Assembly (NCBI GenBank): GCA_001599975.1
Contig: BCIO01000005.1
Coordinates: 2,776,508 to 2,840,507, forward strand
Direction of reading: 5' to 3'
Origin: Cystobasidiopsis lactophilus
Taxonomy: Eukaryota > Basidiomycota > Agaricostilbomycetes > Agaricostilbales > Chionosphaeraceae
Length of the DNA stretch: 64,000 nt
The notes beneath the pieces are model-generated. The model was not told where the DNA came from. It worked only from the letters and a program-made list of their open reading frames with translations, and did no database searches. The translations under genes were made by a program, and so were the position numbers. The first letter of the stretch is position 1. Every line of letters starts with the position of its first letter. Shown here one piece after another: positions 30,821 to 41,213 of this stretch.

Positions 30821-33800
30821 TCACCATAGCTGTTGATGGAGTGAGTGAGCAATAGGCAAACGGATAGAGACGAAAGACGCACAGCGCATTTGGATTTTGG
30901 GTTGTAGGTTGAGCCGACCGGGCAGGAGAAGGCCTTGGCGAATCCTTCGCTGTTGGATAGCGGCCCCAGAACGCGGAAGTTCGTGGGCTACGACCTGGAG
31001 TCAGTACAAGGTTCCGGATGAAGCAAAAGAAGCAGCGAACCGAATGGGGGTCAACACGGATGCGCCGGACCTAAATGGAATCTTTTGAGCGCTGAATGCG
31101 CCCCAAGAAGCCAAGAGCATCGACGTACCGCCTCAGCTGGCTTGATGCCTCTGACCCAACCTCTCGCATAGGCAATGTAGAATCTGCGGCGAGCTCAGTT
31201 GATTTGGAGAACAACGTTCTAAGAAGCGAGAGATCCCCACAGCTGCTCCCGGGTGTAGTTCAAGCCAGGCAGAAGGAAGTTGTTGTACTTGCTGCCATTT
31301 TCGTCACTCTTGAACCGGTCGTGCCAGGCAAGGAAAGCTTCTTCGATGCCTCCCGCATCAGCCGCGTCTTCGCCCACGGTGAACCGGCTCTGCACGGCGG
31401 GTCAGCTTCAGAGGTTGTAAGTAGGGCCAGACCCTTACGTTGATGTAGTACTTCTTGCCGTTGGCGTCCGTGATGTAGTACTTGGCGTACTGGTCGATCA
31501 CGCATTGTTGGCGGCGGTCAAACTCCGCCGAGGTCTCGTTGGTCCACCAGTTCGTAAGCTTGCCGTTCAGATCGTAGAGCCGACCAGCTTTGTCGAATGC
31601 GTGCTATATCATCAAGGTTGTCAATTTGATACCGGCTCAAGAGGCTGTCCAACACTCACAGTGAGTTCGTGACCCTGGAAGCAGTATGAGCTAATTGTTT
31701 GACGTTCCGAGCAAGGAAATACTAACAGCAACAGCTCCGAAAGAGCCAAAGGCAATGTATTCAGGGCTGTTGGCTGAGAAGTAAGGGGGCTGGAGAATGC
31801 CGGCCGGGAACACAATCTGCTCCATAGGCCAGGTCAGTGATGCGAGCCAGCGTTGGGTCAAAGGACTGACCTCGTTGGCGGGAGGGTTGTAGTAAGCGTT
31901 CACTTCGGAGGCGATCATGTCCCATTCGCCGGGGTCGACTTGCTTCCCAATCTTGCTCCACATGCGCTGCACCGATGCACTGAGGCCGCGGTTGACGTTT
32001 CCAAAGTGGTCCGTCTTATTAAACGGCTCTTGAGGGCGGTAGTAGTCCAGCAAGGACTCGGGGTCGGCAGTGTTGGGAGACGTAGGATAGCCGATCTTGA
32101 TGGCGATGGCTTGTGCCTGTGAGCGCTCGACAGCGTCAGCGCCAATTCACGGCAGAACATTAAAGATACAAAGAGATACCTTTTCCTCGGCGCGCTTGCG
32201 CGTGGTGGCATCAAGCCAGTCCAGCTTTGGCAAGGTGTTGGTGAAAGCCTTGATCGTGGCCTTGATGATGTCCTCGGCGAAGACCTTGGAGTCGCCCTTG
32301 AAAGCCTCTTGCACATAATATCGGCCGATCAAGAACCCGGCGTGCTCTTGGATGGAAGCGAGGCAGGTGTCCTCCCGAGGCGCACGGACGCCTTCGTCGA
32401 TGCCGCTGAGGTAGCTGTTGAGCTTGGTGACTTCCTTGCGAACGGCCTGGCCTGGGCCCAAGAGCATGCCAAAAGTAATAGACGTTTTCCAAACGAAGTA
32501 GGCTTCGAGGATGGGATCCGGCACATCCTCGACGATAGTGGAGAGGTTCGAGAAGAACGATGGGGTGGCGACGATGACCTTGTCGGGCAAGGTGGCGCCA
32601 ACAAAGGCGGTCAGGTATGTCTTGTAGTCGATGGAACTGCCCAAAAGGTCGTTCACGCCTGGCACGTCCAAGGGGTTGTAGGTGAGAATTGGGTCGTCCA
32701 AGTCAACCCTGAACAATGCGCCTTCTGAGCACCTTGACCGAAAGCCAGAAAGAAAGACACCAACACATCCCAAGCCACACCAGCAATCTTCTTCTCGAGG
32801 GTGACCACGCTCTTTGCGATCTTGGCAATGTCGGCGTCGATAGTGTCGTCATTCGAGCCCAGGTCGAGGTAGGTCTGGGTCAAAGCGCTGCGGATGACCT
32901 CTTGGTACACCTCCAACGCATCTTCGTCGAGGTAGTAGGATGGGTCAGGGAGGCCAAAGTCGGCCTGCTGCATCCACAGCATCTGCAGCTTGGGGTCCAC
33001 GCGCACGTCGCCTTGAATGAAGTTGTCCCAGAACATGCTGACGCCTGTATCAATCTTTCAGATCAACATAGAGTCTAACGTCTCGGACGCAAGAAGGCCG
33101 TACTGTGTTGATGGAGGTAAATGAGCGCGCTCGTCAACCGAGCTTTTCGAGATGGGCCGGGCTTGGGGAACGGCTTTTGCTCCGGTGGCGGCAGCTTGTC
33201 GTGGATAGGCGGCAGAGGAATCCAGTCCCAAGGCCCTTGAGGGGTCACCGGGGTTGGGCCGCGCCAAATCTCGAGCAAGGGACGGAGGATCTCGAGCAGG
33301 GGCTCAGCGCCCCGTCGGTCCAAGGCGTCCTCGTCCAAGCAGGCCTTGTAGTAGGACTTGAGGTGGCCCAAGTTGCTGTGGTCGGCCTTGGAGAAGCTCG
33401 AAGGGATGGGGTCATTGAGCAAGGCGCTGAGGATGCGCTTGTTCGAAACGCGAATGTAGTCCGCCGCGCCAAACATCCTGCTCGTGGCGAGATGAGTTTT
33501 GACTGCAAGTCAAAGTTTGGACCACGAACGGCTTGTCTTCTGGGACAGGGTTCAAGCGGAGCCATTGCCCGTTGGCGAACGAGTAGAAGTCCTCGCAGGG
33601 GTCAACGGAGGTGTCGATGGACCGCAGGATGTCGGCCGCCTCTTCCACACAAGCCGAAGTGAGGCACACCATGTCGTTCTTGGACGGCACTTTCGTAGGG
33701 ACAGGCGTGGGCTGCACGGAGATCAAGGTCGTGGTGACCGTGCTGGTCGCCGTCGGCCGCGCAGCATGGTTGGCCTTCTTTTGGCCGCCGTACAGACCAA

Positions 33801-33975
33801 AGCCCAGAGAAGCAAGTACGAGCAGGATCAAGCACACTGCTAGGAGCACCTTTTCAAGGAAGGAGAGCGGCACGGTCTCTTGGTTGAGCCAGCGCTGCCA
33901 TTTGGGAACCGCGGCTTCTTCGTCGTCGTCTTCGCGCCCGTTCAGCAGAGGGCGCGATTCTTCGTCGTTCGACAT
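30821..33975 (-). CDS. M13 (neprilysin-type) zinc metallopeptidase, type II membrane protein
   Basis: Thirteen exons: 33530-33975, 33089-33477, 32781-33044, 32180-32724, 31871-32116, 31727-31816, 31660-31674, 31439-31603, 31241-31389, 31129-31183, 31041-31070, 30883-30987, 30821-30829 (835 aa). A short cytosolic N-terminus (MSNDEESRPLL), a membrane anchor (FLEKVLLAVCLILLVLASLGFGL) and an ectodomain starting with the Cys-rich DPCEDFYSFANGQWL follow the M13 pattern. NAYYNPPANE|IVFPAGILQPP, HELT|HAFDK (zinc HExxH), GEDAADAGG (third zinc ligand region) and the C-terminal KCALW are all present. The 15-nt exon encodes GHELT, and the zinc motif is split by an intron. Extracellular peptide processing is likely. 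Confidence 0.92.
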
Positions 33976-34081
33976 GGTCGCGACAGAGGGAAAAGCTTGA
34001 CGGAGCGGAGGTTGAAGAAGCGGCATGCCGTCAGCGCCGACCTAGTCTCTCTGGCGCTTGGTCTGACACCACGACTCGAAT
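33976..34081. promoter_or_regulatory. Divergent promoter between M13 peptidase and FCF1
   Basis: 106 bp between opposed start codons; a shared control region by position only. Confidence 0.45.
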
Positions 34082-34904
34082 ATGGCAAAGGCAAAGAAGA
34101 CAAGACAAGTGTCTGTCAAGCGCATGTTGAATCCCAAAGATCAGCGGCTGTGCGTAGAGCGCTCTGGCTGAGGCAAGGCACCTGCTCAAATTTTTGTGTG
34201 CGAGCAGCAAGTCGGTGCAAGAGGACAAGGCCAAGAAGGAAGCAACCGCCAAAGCCAAGGAGACACATCAAGTGTGAGCAGCCTTTGCTCAATCAGCCTT
34301 GGAACTAGTGCTCAATGGTGCACAATGCCCCTCACAGAGCCGCCATCCCAACCTCGCTCTTCCTGTCCCACAACGAGGCCCTGGCACCACCTTACCGGGT
34401 CATCGTGGACACCAATTTCATCAACCTGAGCATTGACAACCGGATAGACTTGGTCAAGGGCATGATGGACTGCCTCTACGCCAAATGTTCGTTCTGCCCA
34501 CTTTCTTTGCAATTCGCCTACTATCAAAGCTCACTTGGTTGACGGGGACAAACAGGCATTCCGTGTGTCTCGGATTGTGTGCTTGCTGAGTTGGAGAAGC
34601 TGGGACACAAGTACAGGCTGGCATTAAGGTGGGCATCTCGACCTTTGCCTCGAAAGGCTCTCCTGATCGGAAGCCTCACAGAGTGGCCCGCGACCCGCGA
34701 TTTGAGCGCCTACCCTGCTCGCACAAAGGCACCTACGCCGATGACTGCATCGTCCAGCGCATCACCGCCCACCGGTGTTACATCGTGGCCTCGTGCGATA
34801 AAGCCTTGCGGCGGCGCATCCGCAAGATCCCTGGCGTCCCGCTGATGAACATCTCCAAGAAGCAGTATAAGATCGAGAAGCTGCCGGACGGCGGTATGGC
34901 TTAA
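34082..34904 (+). CDS. FCF1: PIN-domain rRNA-processing factor Fcf1
   Basis: SSU processome component acting in early 18S pre-rRNA cleavage. Five exons: 34082-34149, 34208-34273, 34338-34486, 34556-34628, 34682-34904 (192 aa, usual length). [39 protein letters not shown] (first PIN acid), [38 protein letters not shown] and [21 protein letters not shown] are all family marks; the tail [15 protein letters not shown] is typical. The donor at 34487 is GTTCGT. Confidence 0.94.
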
Positions 34905-35446
34905 GGGGAGAAATGGCGGAGCTTGGTGGCGGCAGGGAGCTCCCTGGGCATTCGCAATACACTAGAGAGTTGCTTGTAACAATATGTACAATAATTACGG
35001 ATCATCGACATCTCGCATTCACAGTCCGTTATATCTCACACATGAACGTCCACATTATGGCGCGGGTCATGGTTCGAATAAGTCAGCCCTATTATGCTGG
35101 CTTTGGGAACCAGGAGACCCAAGATGAGCGAGTGAGGTAGAGTGTGCTAGCGTTGGGAGCCAAATCGCCACCACGGTTCCATGAAGAGGTCACTAGTGAA
35201 CGAGGATCGTAGGTTGTGTTTGAGACGCTCGAGGACCGCACGGACGATCTGGCAAAGGGGCTGCGAGTTACGATACGGCACACCAACGACAACCGAATCC
35301 ACAAGAGACCTACTGTCGCTCTGTCTCTACTTGTGGCCGAGGCTGCATTGCTTGTAGCTTGGACAAATCGACAACCACAGTGGGCGAAACGCTATATTGC
35401 GCAAGCGTTAGCTAGTTTGACAACAACAAGACGAGAGGAGAGCGGC
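34905..35446. other. Intergenic region
   Basis: Convergent 3' ends of FCF1 and the following minus-strand gene. Rather AT-rich around 34970-35060; nothing else recognised. Confidence 0.4.
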
Positions 35447-36392
35447 TCACGAAGCTGTATCCAGCCATTGCTTCTCACCACTTAGATGGCTAGACCCTCC
35501 AAATGAGCGCGTTGTCGGTCGCTGTTTTCGGCGCCACATCATGCATGCGATGAAGCAGAGGAAAGCCACCAGCCCGGCTCCGATCCCGATCCACACAGCC
35601 ACGTCGAGCGTCGCGGACTGCTGTGGCGCAGCAGAAGATTGAGAGGGTGGCGGCCGGATCGCAGTGGACGAAGAGCTGCTTTTTGTGACGAAACTGCTCC
35701 GTAATGACGATCGCGGCGACGAAGGCGGCGAGACGCTCTGTGTTGTCGTCGGCGCCGTGGACTCTGGCGATGGGCTCGAAAGTACTGATGAGTCTTTAGG
35801 GACAGAAGAATCTGAAGTCGACGATTCGGAGGATGTAGTCACGTTGGTGCTCGTGAGAGGTGGAGCTGGGGCCTCGGTTGATGGATATAGGCGCTCATAA
35901 ACAGGCGTCAGAACCCCCGAGTTCATTTGTCCGAGGCAGCTGTTGTCCGTGGCTGGCAGGATTGTGTGCGGGTGGCCGGTGTATCGGCTCCCTGTAGTGT
36001 CCTCCAGAATAAAAGTGATGGTCCTGCCGGCTGGGACATCGCCTGCTCCCTCGCCACCGCTTGTGAGGTTCTTGCCGAGTCAAGGCGACGAAGGGCACCC
36101 ACAAAGCCATTCGACGCCTCCGCTGTAGTTGTTAGCAACCGTCCCGGCGTTCTCGAAGAACTCGAGGTTGTCCCCCGCAACCCAGAGCGTATAGGGCGGC
36201 ACATCTGTGGGATCCTGCAAAGCCGTCAGACCATGGGGCACTTGTCAAGAAAGCAACTTGACTACGCACCATAGTGAATGGATGCATGGTTGAGCTGCAT
36301 TCGGAGAGCTCTGGGATTGTCACAAGCAGAAATGCGCGAGCAGAAGCTGCTAGGCCAAGCGCTTGTGCCGCCAAGCGCCTGAGGGAGGGCAT
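35447..36392 (-). CDS. Type I membrane protein with Ser/Thr-rich ectodomain (paralog 4)
   Basis: Three exons: 36270-36392, 36103-36214, 35447-36042 (276 aa). Signal peptide with AAQALGLAASARAFLLV; then IPELSECS, PPYTLWVAGDNLEFF, VEWL|CDVPAGRTITFILEDTTG and DNSCLGQMNSG, the same order of motifs as the array at 3.5-8.2 kb. A Ser/Thr/Pro stalk, one membrane helix (VAVWIGIGAGLVAFLCFIACMMW), RRKQR and a short tail follow. The two introns lie at the same motif boundaries as in paralogs 1 and 3. It is a dispersed member of that family, about 27 kb away. Confidence 0.75.
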
Positions 36393-37038
36393 TGATGCGA
36401 GCAGACTGGGCGGCGAACGAACCGGAGCGTACTCCCCCTTACGGCGCTCCTCATCATCCTGAAACAGAGCGATGCAGAACTGAAGTCCTTCGCGTTTCGA
36501 GCCACTAGAACAGACGCAGGCTGAACAGAACAGAAGGCAGAGTACGCATTCGACGTTCCTCTTTCTTGGCAGCCGCGGGAACCAGATCCACAGAAGAGAC
36601 TTATACAACAAGAGAAGCAACGTCTTGCAGCAAAAGAGGAAATGGCGAAAGAAGGTCGTCGGAGCGCTCCAAGTTGGCCAAGCGCGCCGGCACTCTCCTC
36701 GCGCCGGCTCACAGGTAATGATGGTGCTCGCGCTCTGAACGTGTCTCAAGTGGGTCAAAGAAGCAGCTAGATGCCGCGCGAGTGAAGTCAATCCACTGGT
36801 ACAAAATGGAGAAGAGAGACAATTAAAAGGTCCAGCTTTTGATTGAGCCATCAACGAGGAGACTACCCTTGCTGCGGCGGTCGGAAAGAGAATGAATGTC
36901 GAGCCAGTCGAAGAGCTTTTGTGAATGCGAAAAGATGGGAGGATGGAAAAACGGCGTGGCGTGTTGGTGTGGTAAAGGGAGGACGATGCGGGCTTGTCGA
37001 AGTGCCGTCTTTGGTGGCCGTGCGTGAAAGAGAACGCA
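36393..37038. other. Intergenic region
   Basis: Promoter of paralog 4 and 3' UTR of the secreted-protein gene. No convincing coding frame. Confidence 0.4.
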
Positions 37039-37869
37039 TCACATCAAAGCCGGCTCTTGCGACTCGCCGTCCCGACGGAGCATCATCTTCATGCGACCGC
37101 ACTTGTGGCGTCCCGTGCACTTGCCGTTGGACCAGTAAGACCTGCCTTGGCAGTTGCCGTGGGCTTGGTACGGAGGAGGCTCATCGTCCAAGCAAGGGAT
37201 GTCATAGCCGCAGTCGTTGTGGCAGATTTGGTCGTAGCTGGTGGGATTCCGAAAGTGGTGAGCGCCCTCCCTAGTCGACAAAAAGACGGGACCTACACAG
37301 CCTGGGCCTGGTTTTGGTACTTGAGGAGCTCCTTGGCCGTAGGATGGGTCTTCTTGGCAACTTTGCAGACGTGCTTGGCAGCGGCGGCGGTGGCGGGGTA
37401 CTGCAAGGCTCGAGAGTGAGAAACTTGAAGGACGTGCAAGAGGTTCGCCACGAACCTCGGTGCAGCAAGTTCCAGCTTTCCAGCAGCTGGCGTACTTGCT
37501 GTACATCTTGCAGTAGCACTCGGCGCGCTTTTTGACGTTGCTGATCTTCTTGCACTTGTCGGGGACTTTTGGCCAAGCCCTCAGCTTACTCGCTCGCTTC
37601 TCAACTTGCGCCACGCTTACCTTTAGTGCAGTCATGGCCAATGCCCAAGCACTTCGCCAGTGCGGTGCCGGCTCCTGTCAAATCGCGCCCCACGGTCAGC
37701 AAAAGTGCGAGAGGGTCAAGGCGCTGGCAGCGACTGGATCCGCATCTCCCCGTCGCCGCCAGGTGCCCATATCAAAGGTTGTGCACTCACCCATCCCACA
37801 TCCACCATCGCCAGCGGAAACCAAAGAGAGAGCCGAAAGGAGAAAAGGGAGGACAGCAGCGAGCTTCAT
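37039..37869 (-). CDS. Small secreted cysteine-rich protein
   Basis: No family recognised. Five exons: 37791-37869, 37621-37674, 37456-37565, 37297-37400, 37039-37237 (181 aa). A strong signal peptide (MKLAAVLPFLLSALSLVSA) is followed by a mature chain of about 160 residues with about seventeen cysteines in spaced pairs (AECYCKMY, GTCCTE, ICHNDCGYD), many Lys and a basic tail. There is no membrane segment or evident catalytic motif. Effector-like, antimicrobial or wall-associated roles all fit. Intron 1 is long for this window (116 nt). Confidence 0.7.
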
Positions 37870-38384
37870 TTTCGCGAAGTCTGAAGGGCCGTGTGAATTG
37901 GGGGTAAAGAACTGTTCTCGCCAGCGCAAGTAGCATAAGTTTCTGTGTACAGGCGACGCGTTGAAGAGCTCCTACAGTGAAAGTGACCGTGTCGGTCTGT
38001 GGAAGGAACTGTCCGGGCGCGGCGCGGATGAGAGTCTGCTCCTCCGCATCGAAAACGCGTTTGATATCGGCTTACAGTGGTATAGATGCTAACAACCGGT
38101 GAAAGCGCTGGGGAAGAAACAAGGCGAAGAAAAGAGGAGGCCAAGGACCGAAGGCGCTGCTTCTCCCCGGCGAGTTTTGGACGGTAAAAAGCGTGACTCG
38201 TCGTACAATTTGCGATAACGAAGCCGTGCGTGAGTTTCTTCCCCTCGAACGCTACCTACTGCAGGCGAGGACGCTTGTGCAGCGATCTTGCAAGGATTTT
38301 AATCTGGCCCGGCCGTGAAAGTAATGGCGTTCACTGGCCCGCACGGATCCAGCTTGGGCACTTCGCCGGCGAGCTACAAGCGAG
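37870..38384. promoter_or_regulatory. Divergent intergenic region, secreted protein / MATE transporter
   Basis: 515 bp between opposed genes. Promoters of both must lie here; no element identified. Confidence 0.4.
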
Positions 38385-40579
38385 ATGCAGTATTTGCTAC
38401 TTTGCAAGTCGTCCGCTTTACTTCAACAGGGCATCACACTTACAGTGAAAGAGCAGTCTGTCTTCTCGCAAGCGGTCCGGCGTTGACCTCGACGCCCAAT
38501 TCAACAATCAGCCAAACGAATCCAGACGAGCGTCTCGGCGGGCAAGCAACTCTGCCTTCAGCTTTGCGTCGGAAGACCCGATTGAGGAGCTGGAGCACGA
38601 GGACTCGGACCTGAGCGTGTCGGATGGCGGCGAGGGAGACGAGGAGGAGGAGGATGTGTCGCCCATCGCTTCAGGGTCGACGTTAAAGGTCCGGGGACTG
38701 GGCGTGCCACCTTCAGAGACGACGGCTTTACTGCCCAAGAGCGAGGACCTGGTCGACATCCGAACCAGGAAGGAGGATCAAGACATGCCCCTCTCGCAGC
38801 TCTACATCAAGGAAATCGGATTGGTGCTCAAGTGCGTCGTGCTCCTTGCTCCAGCTCTGATGTCGCACAAGTAGCTCATGCGCACACACGCACAGGTATT
38901 GTGCACCCATCTACATCACACATTTGCTAGAGCACTCTCTGGTCATGGCCACTGTTTTCTCCGTTGGCCACATTGGGTGAGCCATTGCCTTCTCGACTCC
39001 CTCTACGCGGCTCAAAAAGGCAATCGTCGACTCGCAGAACCAACGAGCTGGCCGCATCGAGTCTGGCATCAATGACCGCCAACCTCACAGCTCTGGCGGT
39101 GACGCACGGCCTGGTGGCCGCTCTAGACACCCTCTGCCCTCAAGCTTACACCTCGCCGAACCCGAAACTGACATCTTTGTTCGCCATGAAGACCGGCTGT
39201 ATCCTTGCTTTGCTCTTGGTGCCGCAATTCATCATTTTCTGGAACGGCGAATCGATCCTGCTGCTCCTGCGCCAGGACCCGGCAGTGGCGGCGTTGGCCG
39301 GGCAGTATCTGAAAGTCCTGTCGTTCGGCTTGCCTGGTTGTGCGTAACACTATGCCCCCTTTCCGGAATCGCTGCTGACCTCAGTCGAGCAGTCGCTTTA
39401 TTCGAGTGCGTGAGGCGCTGGCTGCAAGCACAAGGCTTGATGAGCGCACCCACCATGGTCTGTTTTCCTTTCACATTGCCAAAAGATTCTGGCAGCTCAC
39501 ACAAAATGAACCCAGGTCGTCTTCTTCGTGGCGCCAATGAACATTGCTTTGAACTACTTGCTGGTCTGGGGGCCGCAGGCAGTCCGCCTTGGCTTCAAAG
39601 GGGCTCCGCTGTAAGCTCTCGCCCTTTCAAATGTATTGACCGCTCTCTAACTGCTGAGCAAATAGCGCCTCTGCCATTTCCATGGATGCGTAGGTCGCTT
39701 TCGTCTCAAGTGCACGCTGCCCGACCGATTCTGAAAGCTCGCCTTCCGCAGCATGGGGCTATTGCTCCTAGGCTACTGCTACCTCTATGCTCCCAGAGTG
39801 GCATGGGGTGGGTTCACAAAAGACGTGTTCCGCAACTGGGGCGAAAACATTCGGCTGGGTCTGGCCGGCCTGGCCCTCGTCCAGTCCGAATGGATGAGCT
39901 GGGAGCTCGTCAACTTGGCTGCCAGCTTTTTGGGCCCGACCAATTTGGCAGCACAGAGCGTCCTGCTGACCACCTCTGGTTTCACTTACCAAGCCGCTTT
40001 TGCGGCCAGCGCCGCCGTCGCCGTTCGACTTGGCAACCTTCTCGGTGCAAACCGACCTAAAATGGCCAAGATCTCGTTGAGAGTCGACCAAGGCTTGGGC
40101 ATCGCCATTGGCGTCTTGACTATGCTGCTGCTCTACTTCAACCGGTCTTGGTGGGGCCGGCTCTTTAGCAACGAGGAAGCGGTGATCACTGAGGTCGAGC
40201 GCATCTTGCCCATTGTCGCCTTGTTCCAAGTGTTTGACTCCGTGACCGGCGTGTGCGGTGGCATCCTCCGAGGAACTGGTCGCAGCCCGATTGGCGCCAT
40301 TATCAACATAACTGCGTACTACGTCGTGGGTCTGCCTTTGGTGAGTTCTCCTGTCCGATGGATGCAAAGAGCTCGCTGAGCGAAGGAGCGCAGGGTATCT
40401 ATCTGACCTTCAGTTGGGTCGACCTCGGCCTCACCGGTCTCTGGCTGGGCCTCACAGCGGCCTTGGCTTTCACCGGCACTTTGACCCTCTTCTACACCAA
40501 CTTCATCGACCTCGACCGAGAAGCCAAAAACGCCCAAAGGAGGAATGCTGGTCACCGCCATTCGGGCATCAAGCATTAA
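38385..40579 (+). CDS. MATE-family multidrug efflux transporter
   Basis: Nine exons: 38385-38389, 38457-38831, 38896-38976, 39038-39343, 39385-39457, 39516-39610, 39667-39690, 39752-40340, 40394-40579 (577 aa). The 5-nt first exon (ATG CA) is the least certain part. A Ser-rich, acidic cytosolic N-terminus precedes twelve membrane segments; family marks are ALAVTHGLVAALDTLCPQAYTS, ALFECVRRWLQAQGLMSAP, VAPMNIALNYLLVW and FDSVTGVCGGILRGTGRSPIGAIINI. MATE proteins export drugs and metabolites against H+ or Na+. Confidence 0.9.
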
Positions 40580-41213
40580 CTCAAAAGTCTGTTGGCTTTA
40601 TCTTTATTGTCTCTTAGATTGGGAGCCTATTAGACCGTGTCGATGCCATTGTAAACTTTTGGTGCGTGGATTGGTCTCTCACCCCTTCGCCACCCGCCGT
40701 TATTCGTTTCTGACTCCTTCCACCGATCTTGCCAGCGGTCGCTGGCTGCTTGCTTCTCGGACTGGCGAGAGGACGATGCCCTGCTCTGCTTGGTCCTTTT
40801 GCTTCCACGTTAACGTTCTCGCCCGCCTGCTTGGCTTTCCTTCCAAGGGCCCAAAAATGCCTTACGCAAAGTTGGGCTAATCGATCGCTATCGTTCTCGA
40901 CACACACACTACTCCGCATTTCTTCTGTAATGCCTGTCGATCAGTACTGTGGAGAGAGGCTGCGTGGAGAGCAATGCGACAGAGCCGTCGAGGCTGGATG
41001 GCTGGCCCCCGCGCCCGAAATAGCCGCAATTTGCCTTGTGTCGCGTTTTTTGTGGGGTTCCTGGCAAACTTCTGGCTAACGCTTTCCACACTCCTCTTCT
41101 TCACTCAGTTCGGTTCGGTTGGCAAACTTTTGACAGACAACCTGCCTCACGCTTCGCCGGCTCGCCCCGTCAAATCCACAACCACACACCCGCCAACGCC
41201 ACCCAAGCACAAT
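40580..41213. other. Intergenic region
   Basis: MATE 3' UTR and promoter or leader of the MFS gene; no gene recognised. Confidence 0.4.
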
